Assembly (NCBI RefSeq): GCF_000164865.1
Contig: NC_014618.1
Span: 3,224,001 to 3,288,000, forward strand
Length of the DNA stretch: 64,000 nt
Direction of reading: 5' to 3'
Source of the DNA: [Enterobacter] lignolyticus SCF1
GTDB taxonomy: Bacteria; Pseudomonadota; Gammaproteobacteria; Enterobacterales; Enterobacteriaceae
The notes under the pieces were generated by a model that was not told the origin of the DNA, made no database searches, and saw only the letters and a program-made list of their open reading frames with translations. Positions within the stretch are counted from its first letter, which is position 1. Every line of letters begins with the position of its first letter. Shown here piece after piece: positions 1 through 7,347 of this stretch. A program made the translations under genes and the position numbers.

Positions 1-79
1 CAGCCGCTGCACGGCGGAATACTCGCTGCCGTCAACCGTGCGCAACCAGATAATCAACCTGTCGGCACTGTGCCGCTAA
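1..79 (+). CDS. C-terminal end of a gene, probably a fimbrial usher (5' cut by window)
   Basis: An open frame enters from the left edge and stops at TAA 77-79. It encodes about 25 residues ending ...NLSALCR, with two cysteines about 21 residues apart. It ends 12 bases before a fimbrial adhesin gene on the same strand. In chaperone-usher operons the usher usually precedes the adhesin and ends in a small domain with a cysteine pair, so an outer-membrane usher is the likely identity. Too little is visible to be sure. Confidence 0.45.
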   Translation, partial: SRCTAEYSLPSTVRNQIINLSALCR

Positions 80-91
80 TGAGAGTGACCC

Positions 92-1072
92 ATGAAGATC
101 GTAAAATTGCTCAGTATGCTCATCGTGCTATGCGCAAGCTGGCTGCTTATGCCGCAGGCCCGGGCGAGCTGTACATCGCCCAATATTCCCTCTCAGATCC
201 AGCTCCCCGATATTCGGGTTTCCAGCCTGCTCGCCCCCGGCAGCACCATCCCGGGCACCGAACAGACCGTGACGGTGCATGGTTCGTGCGATAGCGCCGA
301 CGACGGATTGCCGGTCATCGCCTGCTATTATGGCTCCGGCGCCGAAAGCGCGGGGTTTCCTGGGGTGTATGACACCGGCGTGGCGGGTATCGGTATTACG
401 CTGATTAACGCTCAGGGCCAGCGTATCCGCGGCAGCGGGATCAAATGCGATACGCGCGGTACGCCATTAGGTTATATCTCCACGGACGGCGCCAAAAGCT
501 TCAACTTTACGCTAACGCTGGCGCTGGTAAAAACATCGGCACAGGTGGGGAGCGGCGCGTTAGATCAGGCGCAAACGGTATTTGGCCTCGGCGTATTTGA
601 TCATGAAGGCATCGGCTCGCCGAACCATGTTTCTTACGCGGGGAACGTCACGTTCAGCCAGGTAACCTGCGCCGTCACCCCGCAAAGCCTGAGCATCACG
701 CTCGGCGACTTCCCGGTAAGCGACTTCACCCACGTTGGCGCCACCACCGCGGCAAAGGAATTTGATATCAGTCTATTGTGTAATGATACCGTCCAGCCGG
801 AGGTGATGATCTCCAGCGCCAACGGCTATGAAAGCAGCTATCCCGGCGTCGTCAAGCTGACGCCGGAAAACGGCGCGGCAGGCGGAGTGGGGATTGAGAT
901 GACGTTTGACGGCATGGTTGCCACGTTTGATCGGTACGAGAAAACGGCAGGTCTTGCCTACAGCAACCAGATGCTGCAGATTCCATTTACCGCGCGCTAC
1001 TACCAGACCGCGGGTACCGTGACGCCGGGCCCGGCCAACGGCGTCGCCACTCTGACGCTGGCCTATCAATAA
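92..1072 (+). CDS. fimbrial tip adhesin-like protein (two-domain, FimH-type layout)
   Basis: A 326-residue secreted protein with a signal peptide (residues 1-25, cleavage after ARA). An N-terminal half of unclear fold with paired cysteines is followed from about residue 190 by a typical chaperone-usher pilin domain. That domain has a Cys pair (QVTCAV and LLCND), the ARYY segment, and a C-terminal donor-strand end of VTPGPANG followed by ATLTLAYQ. A receptor-binding-like N domain plus a pilin C domain is the layout of tip adhesins, which cap the pilus and are assembled through the usher. Stop TAA 1070-1072 is one base from the next pilin ATG, so the genes are translationally close. The receptor cannot be inferred. 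Confidence 0.75.
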   Translation: MKIVKLLSMLIVLCASWLLMPQARASCTSPNIPSQIQLPDIRVSSLLAPGSTIPGTEQTVTVHGSCDSADDGLPVIACYYGSGAESAGFPGVYDTGVAGIGITLINAQGQRIRGSGIKCDTRGTPLGYISTDGAKSFNFTLTLALVKTSAQVGSGALDQAQTVFGLGVFDHEGIGSPNHVSYAGNVTFSQVTCAVTPQSLSITLGDFPVSDFTHVGATTAAKEFDISLLCNDTVQPEVMISSANGYESSYPGVVKLTPENGAAGGVGIEMTFDGMVATFDRYEKTAGLAYSNQMLQIPFTARYYQTAGTVTPGPANGVATLTLAYQ

Positions 1073-1073
1073 G

Positions 1074-1580
1074 ATGAATATCTTACGCAATATGTTGACG
1101 GTTTGTACGCTGCTGCTTTGCGCATCAGCCAGCGCAATTGACGTACAGATGACGGGGAATATCTACGCTAACACCTGCGCGGTCGACGGCGCCAGCCAGA
1201 GCCTCACCGTCGATCTCGGCCAGGACTCCGCCAGCAATTTCAGCAGCATTGGCGATACCGGCGAATGGAAGGATTTCGACCTGACGCTGTCCCAGTGTCC
1301 CGCCACCGTCACGCTGGCCACCGCGCAGTTCAAAGGCCAGGCCGACGGCAAGCATCCCAATAAGTTTGCTAATACCGGTACAGCGGGCGGGCTGGCGCTG
1401 GAGCTTGCGGACCGGCAGGACAAAATATTGCTCGCGCCGCAGGCAAGCTTTAGCGTGCTGGTGAACCAGAGCGACCACACCGCCGATTTTCCGCTTTCCG
1501 CCCGCTATTACGCCACCAGCGAACCGGTCACCGCCGGGACGTTTAGCGCCACCGTACAGGTGACGTTTACCTACCAGTGA
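1074..1580 (+). CDS. minor fimbrial pilin (FimA family)
   Basis: A 168-residue secreted pilin with a signal peptide of about 20 residues ending ASA. The mature part has the family disulfide pair (NTCAVDG near residue 35 and SQCPATV near 75) and a C-terminal beta strand ending VTFTYQ, with the penultimate Tyr used in chaperone capture. The size is that of FimA/FimF/FimG-type subunits. It is the last gene of the operon, one base after the adhesin, which suits an adaptor or terminating subunit better than the major pilin. No chaperone gene is in the window; it would lie upstream. Confidence 0.75.
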   Translation: MNILRNMLTVCTLLLCASASAIDVQMTGNIYANTCAVDGASQSLTVDLGQDSASNFSSIGDTGEWKDFDLTLSQCPATVTLATAQFKGQADGKHPNKFANTGTAGGLALELADRQDKILLAPQASFSVLVNQSDHTADFPLSARYYATSEPVTAGTFSATVQVTFTYQ

Positions 1581-1583
1581 ACC

Positions 1584-1850
1584 AGGCTGTGACCCGCAAT
1601 TGACCGTGGCGGCGACGCTGAGCCAAACGCCCGTTATCAAGGCGGAGGATGCAGGTCATAGTGGGCCTATGTCCAAATCCGACAACGCGGAGAACGGGCG
1701 TTTGGCACGCGTCCCGAAGGGCTGGGGTCCTTTTTGTGCAGAACTGCGTTACTCACGTTGCATTTGGCCCACCAAACCTCAACGTTCGTGCCTTGTCCTG
1801 CACAAAAATGACCACCAGCGCCATCCACGTGCAATTACGGGACACAGCCT
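1584..1850. repeat. 267-bp hairpin-rich element with imperfect terminal inverted repeats
   Basis: The ends are 19-bp inverted repeats: AGGCTGTGACCCGCAATTG at 1584-1602 and the complement of AGGCTGTGTCCCGTAATTG at 1832-1850 (2 mismatches). Inside are a perfect 14-bp inverted pair (GCCAAACGCCCGTT 1622-1635 / 1693-1706) and a 16-bp pair with one mismatch (1726-1741 / 1798-1813, GGTCNTTTTTGTGCAG). No credible protein is encoded and no target duplication is obvious. The right end overlaps the dinG stop codon (1849-1851). It looks like a miniature inverted-repeat element or a structured intergenic repeat rather than a simple terminator; the family is not recognised. Confidence 0.7.
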
Positions 1851-4011
1851 AGCGCTTTTTCGCCGGGGCGGCCCGCCGACGCCCGGTCTTTTTCGCCGCC
1901 GGCGGCGTTTTCCCCTCCGGCGCCTCCGGCTGCTCAATCGGGAAAACCGGCAGCGCGTTAAGCAGACGCTGACCGTAATTTTTGGTCAACAGCCGCCTGT
2001 CATAGATAACCACCTCGCCCCAGCAGCCGTGGCTGCGAATAAGGCGCCCGACCTGTTGAATCAGGTTAAATGACGCGCTCGGCAGGCTCTGCACCTCAAA
2101 CGGATAGCGGTTCAGGCTTTTCAGCCACTCGCCTTCGGTAATGACCACCGGGCTGTCGATTGGCGGGAAGGCGATTTTATGGATATGCACCTGGCTTAGC
2201 AGCTCGCCCTTCAGGTCAAGCCCCTCCGCGAACGACTGCAGGCCGACCAGCACGCTGCGCTCGCCGCCCTCCACCCGCTTGCGGTGCAGCTCTACCAGCC
2301 GGTAGCGCGGCTGATCTCCCTGCACCAGCAGCATCAGACGCAGGTCGGTCACATGCTCCAGGAAACGCTGCATCGCTCTGCCGCTTGCAAACAGCACCAG
2401 CATGCCGCGGTGCCGCTCCTCGGCCAGCGCCAGGCGGAAAAATGCCGCCATTTCGGCGATATGCTGCTCTTCGTTGTCAATCAGCGGCTCATAGCGCATC
2501 CGCGGGATGACGATTTTGCCCTGCTCCACGTGGTTAAACGGCGAGTCGAGCGCGACGAAGCGATCGCCCGCTTTCTCTTTCAGCCCGCTCAGCTCCTGCA
2601 GGCGGGAAAAGCTGTTCAGCGAGCGCAGCGTGGCGGAGGTGACGACGATGTGCGGCACGCTGCGCCACAGCAGTTTTTCCAGCTGATCGCTGACGCGAAT
2701 GCCGACGCAGTGAAACCAGACGTGCGGCTGGCCGTCGCGGTTATCGCGGGTCGCCCATTTGCTGACCGGCGCGCCGGAGGCCTGCGCCATCGACGCCAGC
2801 CGCCACAGCTTGCTTTGGGCTTCAAACATCCCCAGCGCCCGGTTCATCTGCAGCAGCACGCGGTGCAGACGCACGATATCGTGGCTGCCGGTTTTCTCGC
2901 TAAGGTCGCCGAGAAACAGCTCCGCCAGGCCGCGCAGCTGCTCGGTGAGTTTCGCCAGACGCTGGCAAATCACCATCACTTCGTCAGGCAGCTCGCCCAT
3001 CGCGAAGCGATGCTCCGCCTCCTGGGCGGCGGGCATATAGAGATTGAGGATGTTATTCAGCGACGCGATAAGCTCATACAGCTCGTCGCAGTGTTCCGTA
3101 AGCCGCTCCGGCACCGCCAGCGGCGGAAGGGTTTTGGGCCGAAACTGCTCCATGCAGGTCGCCACCAGCTTGCTGAACAGGTCCAGTTGCAGGCGGTACC
3201 AGGGCGCGGTGATTTCCGCGCTCATCTCCAGCGCATCGCGGGCGACGTCCGGCAGATGATGACCTTCATCAAGCACCAGCAGCAGGTTTTTCGGTTCCGG
3301 CAGTACCGCCTCGCTCTCAAGCGCCGCCATCACCAGCGCGTGGTTCGCCACGACCACTTCGGCCTCCTGGATTTCCCGCCGGGCGACAAAAAACGGACAC
3401 TCGCGGTAGTAGTGGCAGTTGCGGTTAAGGCAGCTGGCTTTGTCGGTGCTGAGCCGCCGCCACAGATCGTCGTCAATCGCCAGATCGGTGTGATCGCGAA
3501 GCCCGTCCCATTTATAGCCGTCGAGGGCGGCCTTGAGCTTCGCGCAGCGCTTCTGCTCTTCCTGGCTATTCGGCGTCAGCTCGTCGTCAAGAAACGCCAG
3601 CAGATCCTGCTGGTTCGGCTCGCTGCTGGCCAGCGCCGCCAGGTTGCGCGGACAAACGTAGCGTCCGCGGCCAAAGGCGGCGGTGAAGCGGAGATCGGGG
3701 ATGATTTTTTTGAGCAGCGGCAGATCTTTACTGTAGATCTGATCCTGCAACGCGACGTTGGCGGTACTGACCACCAGCGTTTTTTGTTCTTCACGGGCAA
3801 TGGCGATGCCGGGGATCAGATAGGAGAGCGTTTTCCCTACCCCGGTCGGCGCTTCAATCGCCAGGTGACGTCCCTCCTCCCCGGCGAGCGTTTTCGCCAC
3901 ATCGGCAATCATCTGCCGCTGCGGAGCACGGGGAATGAAGTCGGGGATCTGTTCCTGTAGCGCCTTATACCAGGCCGCAATTTGCGCCTTCAGCGCGGCG
4001 GTGAGTGCCAT
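1849..4011 (-). CDS. dinG: ATP-dependent DNA helicase DinG
   Basis: A 720-residue XPD-like 5'-3' superfamily 2 helicase with an iron-sulfur cluster, which in E. coli resolves R-loops and forked DNA after damage. Walker A is APTGVGKT (residues 54-61). The cluster cysteines are in YVCPRN and in CLNRNCHYYREC, and the DEAH-type box reads LDEGHH. Motif VI QVGRLIRS is near the C terminus, which ends in a basic Lys/Arg tail. E. coli DinG is 716 residues. A LexA-like box lies just upstream (4025-4044), so SOS induction is expected. The gene is single, downstream of rhlE's terminator, and its stop lies in the end of the inverted-repeat element. Confidence 0.97.
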   Translation of the reverse strand: MALTAALKAQIAAWYKALQEQIPDFIPRAPQRQMIADVAKTLAGEEGRHLAIEAPTGVGKTLSYLIPGIAIAREEQKTLVVSTANVALQDQIYSKDLPLLKKIIPDLRFTAAFGRGRYVCPRNLAALASSEPNQQDLLAFLDDELTPNSQEEQKRCAKLKAALDGYKWDGLRDHTDLAIDDDLWRRLSTDKASCLNRNCHYYRECPFFVARREIQEAEVVVANHALVMAALESEAVLPEPKNLLLVLDEGHHLPDVARDALEMSAEITAPWYRLQLDLFSKLVATCMEQFRPKTLPPLAVPERLTEHCDELYELIASLNNILNLYMPAAQEAEHRFAMGELPDEVMVICQRLAKLTEQLRGLAELFLGDLSEKTGSHDIVRLHRVLLQMNRALGMFEAQSKLWRLASMAQASGAPVSKWATRDNRDGQPHVWFHCVGIRVSDQLEKLLWRSVPHIVVTSATLRSLNSFSRLQELSGLKEKAGDRFVALDSPFNHVEQGKIVIPRMRYEPLIDNEEQHIAEMAAFFRLALAEERHRGMLVLFASGRAMQRFLEHVTDLRLMLLVQGDQPRYRLVELHRKRVEGGERSVLVGLQSFAEGLDLKGELLSQVHIHKIAFPPIDSPVVITEGEWLKSLNRYPFEVQSLPSASFNLIQQVGRLIRSHGCWGEVVIYDRRLLTKNYGQRLLNALPVFPIEQPEAPEGKTPPAAKKTGRRRAAPAKKR

Positions 4012-4024
4012 GAAAAAACCTGAA

Positions 4025-4044
4025 TACTGTATAAACAGCCACTA
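4025..4044 (-). promoter_or_regulatory. LexA (SOS) box of dinG
   Basis: TACTGTATAAACAGCCACTA on the plus strand, 14-33 bases upstream of the dinG ATG. One half (TACTGTATA) is a perfect LexA half-site and the other is degenerate. The E. coli dinG operator is similarly asymmetric. Confidence 0.75.
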
Positions 4045-4070
4045 TTCTGGCATTTTACTGCGCCAGTCGC

Positions 4071-4098
4071 AAAAAAAATGGCCGCATTCGCGGCCATT
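4071..4098 (-). terminator. Rho-independent terminator of rhlE
   Basis: The stem AATGGCCGC (4077-4085) pairs with GCGGCCATT (4090-4098) around a 4-base loop. The plus-strand A-run at 4071-4078 gives a U-tract on the rhlE transcript. The hairpin ends just past the rhlE stop. Confidence 0.85.
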
Positions 4099-4106
4099 CT
4101 CGCAGT

Positions 4107-5447
4107 TTACTGGGCTGCCTGCGGCTTGCGGGGACGACGACGGCGCGACGCGTTTTCCCCGGATTTGCGCGGCTCGCCGCCGCCTGCCGGTTTATCGCTA
4201 CGGCGCGGCTGCTGACCACCGTCGTTACGACGCGGCTGCTGCTGCCCGCGACCGCCGCCGCCGCCGCGGCTCTGGCGACCGTTCTGAATCGGCTCGGCCT
4301 TGATGCTCGGGTCCGGCTCATAGCCCGCAATGGCGATACGCGGGATCTCTTTTTTCAGCAGGCGTTCGATATCGCGCAGCAGCTTGTGCTCATCGACGCA
4401 CACCAGCGACAGCGCTTCGCCGGTCGCCGCCGCGCGGCCGGTACGGCCGATACGGTGCACGTAGTCTTCCGGCACGTTCGGCAGCTCGTAGTTCACCACG
4501 TGCGGCAGCTCTTCAATATCCAGACCGCGCGCGGCAATGTCGGTGGCGACCAGCACGCGGATATCGCCGGATTTAAAATCGGCCAGCGCGCGGGTACGCG
4601 CTCCCTGGCTCTTGTTGCCGTGGATGGCGGCGCTGCGGATGCCGTCTTTATTCAGCTGTTCCGCCAGATGGTTGGCCCCGTGCTTGGTGCGGGTGAACAC
4701 CAGCACCTGCTGCCAGTTGCCCTCGCCGATCATCTGCGACAGCAGCTCCCGCTTGCGCTTTTTGTCCACGAAGTGAACGTGCTGCGTCACCTGCTCGGAG
4801 GCGGTATTCCGGCGCGCAACTTCGATTTCCAGCGGGTTGCGCAGCAGTTTTTCCGCAAGCGCTTTGATGTCGTCGGAGAAGGTTGCGGAGAACAGCAGGT
4901 TCTGACGCTTCGCCGGGAGCTTCGCCAGCACGCGGCGGATATCGTGAATGAAGCCCATATCCAGCATGCGGTCGGCTTCGTCCAGCACCAGGACCTCGAC
5001 GCTGTCGAGCTTCAGGGCATTCTGATGCTCCAGATCCAGCAGACGGCCCGGCGTCGCCACCAGAATATCCACGCCGCCGCGCAGCTTCATCATCTGCGGG
5101 TTGATGCTGACGCCGCCAAACACCACCAGCGAGCGGATGTTGAGATATTTACTGTACTCACGCACGTTTTCGCCCACCTGCGCCGCCAGTTCGCGGGTTG
5201 GGGTGAGGATCAGCGCGCGGATCGGGCGACGGCCTTTCGCATGCGGCTCGTTCTGAACCAGACGCTGCAGCAGAGGCAGGGTAAAGCCCGCGGTTTTACC
5301 GGTGCCGGTCTGGGCGCTGGCCATCAGGTCACGGCCTTCCAGTACGGCAGGGATCGCCTGCTTTTGAATAGGGGTAGGTTCGCGGTAGCCCTGCTCAGCA
5401 ACGGCGCGCAGAATTTCAGGATTCAGGCCAAGGGTATCAAACGACAT
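4107..5447 (-). CDS. rhlE: DEAD-box ATP-dependent RNA helicase RhlE
   Basis: A 446-residue RNA helicase involved in rRNA and ribosome maturation and RNA remodelling. It has a full DEAD-box set: Q motif (PTPIQKQAI), motif I AQTGTGKT (residues 45-52), PTRELA, DEAD (VLDEADRMLD), SAT (FSATFSD) and motif VI HRIGRTGRA. From about residue 385 the tail is Gly/Arg/Gln-rich (RGGGGGRGQQQPRR), typical for RNA binding in RhlE. The start ATG (5445-5447) follows a GGAG. It is divergent from cecR across 231 bases containing a perfect palindrome; E. coli CecR is reported to affect rhlE as well as the ybh exporter. Confidence 0.96.
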   Translation of the reverse strand: MSFDTLGLNPEILRAVAEQGYREPTPIQKQAIPAVLEGRDLMASAQTGTGKTAGFTLPLLQRLVQNEPHAKGRRPIRALILTPTRELAAQVGENVREYSKYLNIRSLVVFGGVSINPQMMKLRGGVDILVATPGRLLDLEHQNALKLDSVEVLVLDEADRMLDMGFIHDIRRVLAKLPAKRQNLLFSATFSDDIKALAEKLLRNPLEIEVARRNTASEQVTQHVHFVDKKRKRELLSQMIGEGNWQQVLVFTRTKHGANHLAEQLNKDGIRSAAIHGNKSQGARTRALADFKSGDIRVLVATDIAARGLDIEELPHVVNYELPNVPEDYVHRIGRTGRAAATGEALSLVCVDEHKLLRDIERLLKKEIPRIAIAGYEPDPSIKAEPIQNGRQSRGGGGGRGQQQPRRNDGGQQPRRSDKPAGGGEPRKSGENASRRRRPRKPQAAQ

Positions 5448-5645
5448 AACAACTCCGAACCGCCCCGACCATGACAGGTGTAGTTTTCAGGGTGACAGTT
5501 ACAATTAGAAGGACAAAAACCACAATGTCAGCAAGAAGCGGAGTGTAGCAGTTTTTGTGACGGACCGCATAAAATATCCCACCGCTGTTTCTCAACAAAA
5601 CATTTTACCGCCAGAGGTGGACAAGCTGCGCGTTCGGTCATAATC

Positions 5646-5665
5646 TTAATCAATCGATTGATTAA
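5646..5665. promoter_or_regulatory. perfect 20-bp palindrome, candidate CecR operator
   Basis: TTAATCAATCGATTGATTAA reads identically on both strands and ends 13 bases before the cecR ATG, between divergent rhlE and cecR. TetR-family regulators commonly autoregulate through such sites. Assignment to CecR is inference from position and symmetry. Confidence 0.65.
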
Positions 5666-5678
5666 TTCTGTTCTCCCT

Positions 5679-6347
5679 ATGAATACGACACCGATCACCA
5701 GCAAAGGCGAACAGGCGAAGAGCCAGCTTATCAGCGCCGCCATCGCGCAGTTTGGCGAATACGGGCTTCACGCGACTACGCGCGATATCGCCGCGCAGGC
5801 CGGGCAGAACATCGCCGCCATCACCTACTATTTTGGCTCAAAAGAGGATCTGTACCTCGCCTGCGCCCAGTGGATCGCCGATTTCATCGGCCGCAACTTT
5901 CAGCCGCTGGCCCAACAGGCGGAAGAGATTTTACAGCAGCCAACGAGCGACCGCGCCGCCGTCCGCGCGCTGATTTTGCAGGCCAGCCGCAGCATGATCC
6001 TGCTGCTCACCCAGGATGAAACGGTCAATCTCAGCAAATTCATCTCCCGCGAGCAGCTGTCGCCGACGTCCGCGTACCAGCTCATCCACGGCCAGGTGAT
6101 CGCGCCGCTGCACCGCTATCTGACCCGGCTGATTGCCGCCTATACCGGGCAAAACCCCGACGATACCCGGATGATTCTGCACACCCACGCTATCCTCGGC
6201 GAGATCCTCGCTTTTCGCCTGGGTCGGGAAACCATTTTGCTGCGCACCGGCTGGACGACGTTTGACGACGACAACGCGGAGCACATTATTCAGGTTATCA
6301 CCTGTCATATCGATTTACTGCTGCAGGGCTTAACGCAAAGGAGCTGA
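5679..6347 (+). CDS. cecR: TetR-family transcriptional regulator CecR (YbiH)
   Basis: A 222-residue TetR-type repressor. The N-terminal helix-turn-helix (about residues 23-60) contains TTRDIAAQAGQNIAAITYYFGSK in the family pattern. The C-terminal ligand/dimer domain matches E. coli CecR closely (VNLSKFISREQLSPT; MILHTHAILGEILAFRLG). ATG 5679 is chosen because it matches the E. coli N terminus; an in-frame TTG at 5658 would lie inside the palindrome. It leads a tight operon: the stop at 6345-6347 is followed 4 bases later by ybhG. In E. coli it controls ybhGFSR and rhlE and influences antibiotic sensitivity. Confidence 0.93.
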   Translation: MNTTPITSKGEQAKSQLISAAIAQFGEYGLHATTRDIAAQAGQNIAAITYYFGSKEDLYLACAQWIADFIGRNFQPLAQQAEEILQQPTSDRAAVRALILQASRSMILLLTQDETVNLSKFISREQLSPTSAYQLIHGQVIAPLHRYLTRLIAAYTGQNPDDTRMILHTHAILGEILAFRLGRETILLRTGWTTFDDDNAEHIIQVITCHIDLLLQGLTQRS

Positions 6348-6351
6348 AGTC

Positions 6352-7347
6352 ATGAAGAAACCCGTCATTGTTATCCTGGCGGTTGTGCTGGTCGTCGCGG
6401 CCGTCGCTGGCGGCGCGCTGTGGTATGAGAGTCGCCAGAATAACGGGCTGACGCTGTACGGCAACGTGGATATTCGCACCGTGAACATGAGCTTTCGCGT
6501 AGGGGGACGCCTGCAGGCCCTGCAGGTGGATGAAGGCGATGCGGTCAAGGCCGGACAAACCGTTGGCGAAATCGATCGCGCGCCGTATGAAAACGCCCTG
6601 ATGCAGGCGAAAGCCAACGTAGCGGCGGCGCAGGCGAAATACGATCTCACCGTCGCCGGGTACCGCGATGAAGAGATAGCGCAGGCCGCGGCCGCCGTGC
6701 GTCAGGCGCAGGCCGCCTATGACTACGCGCAGAATTTTTATCAGCGTCAGCAGGGTCTGTGGGCCAGCCGCACCATCTCCGCCAACGACCTGGAGAATGC
6801 GCGCTCCTCGCGGGATCAGTCGCTGGCCAGCCTGAAATCCGCACAGGATAAGCTAAACCAGTATCACGCCGGCAACCGCCCGCAGGAAATTGAGGAAGCG
6901 AGAGCCGGTCTGGAACAGGCCCAGGCGCAGCTGGCGCAATCGCAGCTCGACCTGCAGGATACCACCCTGCTCGCCCCCTCCGACGGCACGATCCTCACCC
7001 GCGCCGTGGAGCCGGGCAGCATGCTCAGCGCCGGCAGCACCGTACTGACGCTCTCTCTGACGCGTCCGGTGTGGATACGCGCCTATGTGGATGAGAAAAA
7101 CCTGGGTCAGGCGCAGCCGGGCCGCGAGCTGCTGCTGTACACCGACGGCCGTCCGAACACGCCGTATCACGGTAAAATCGGTTTTGTCTCGCCAACGGCG
7201 GAGTTCACGCCGAAAACGGTAGAAACGCCGGATCTGCGCACCGACCTCGTCTATCGCCTGCGCATCGTCGTCACCGATGCCGACGATGCCCTGCGCCAGG
7301 GAATGCCGGTCACGGTGAAGTTCACGGGCGGAGCGGCGCATGAGTGA
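6352..7347 (+). CDS. ybhG: HlyD-family membrane fusion protein YbhG
   Basis: A 331-residue periplasmic adaptor anchored by an N-terminal membrane segment (about residues 4-25). A lipoyl/barrel-sandwich half (VGGRLQALQVDEGDAVKAGQ) is followed by a long Ala/Gln-rich helical hairpin (about 80-200) and the second lipoyl half (LLAPSDGTILTRAVEPGSML). It should link the YbhF/YbhS/YbhR ABC exporter to an outer-membrane channel. Its last 8 bases overlap ybhF, indicating translational coupling. Confidence 0.94.
   Translation: MKKPVIVILAVVLVVAAVAGGALWYESRQNNGLTLYGNVDIRTVNMSFRVGGRLQALQVDEGDAVKAGQTVGEIDRAPYENALMQAKANVAAAQAKYDLTVAGYRDEEIAQAAAAVRQAQAAYDYAQNFYQRQQGLWASRTISANDLENARSSRDQSLASLKSAQDKLNQYHAGNRPQEIEEARAGLEQAQAQLAQSQLDLQDTTLLAPSDGTILTRAVEPGSMLSAGSTVLTLSLTRPVWIRAYVDEKNLGQAQPGRELLLYTDGRPNTPYHGKIGFVSPTAEFTPKTVETPDLRTDLVYRLRIVVTDADDALRQGMPVTVKFTGGAAHE

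Noticed and set aside
1581..1848. Small genes inside the inverted-repeat element
   Set aside because: Frames present there read into dinG antisense and change with the hairpins; no ribosome site or motif.
2284..3960. 558-codon plus-strand frame opposite dinG
   Set aside because: Shadow of dinG in GC-rich DNA; His/Arg/Gln-rich nonsense composition, and dinG motifs are clear on the other strand.
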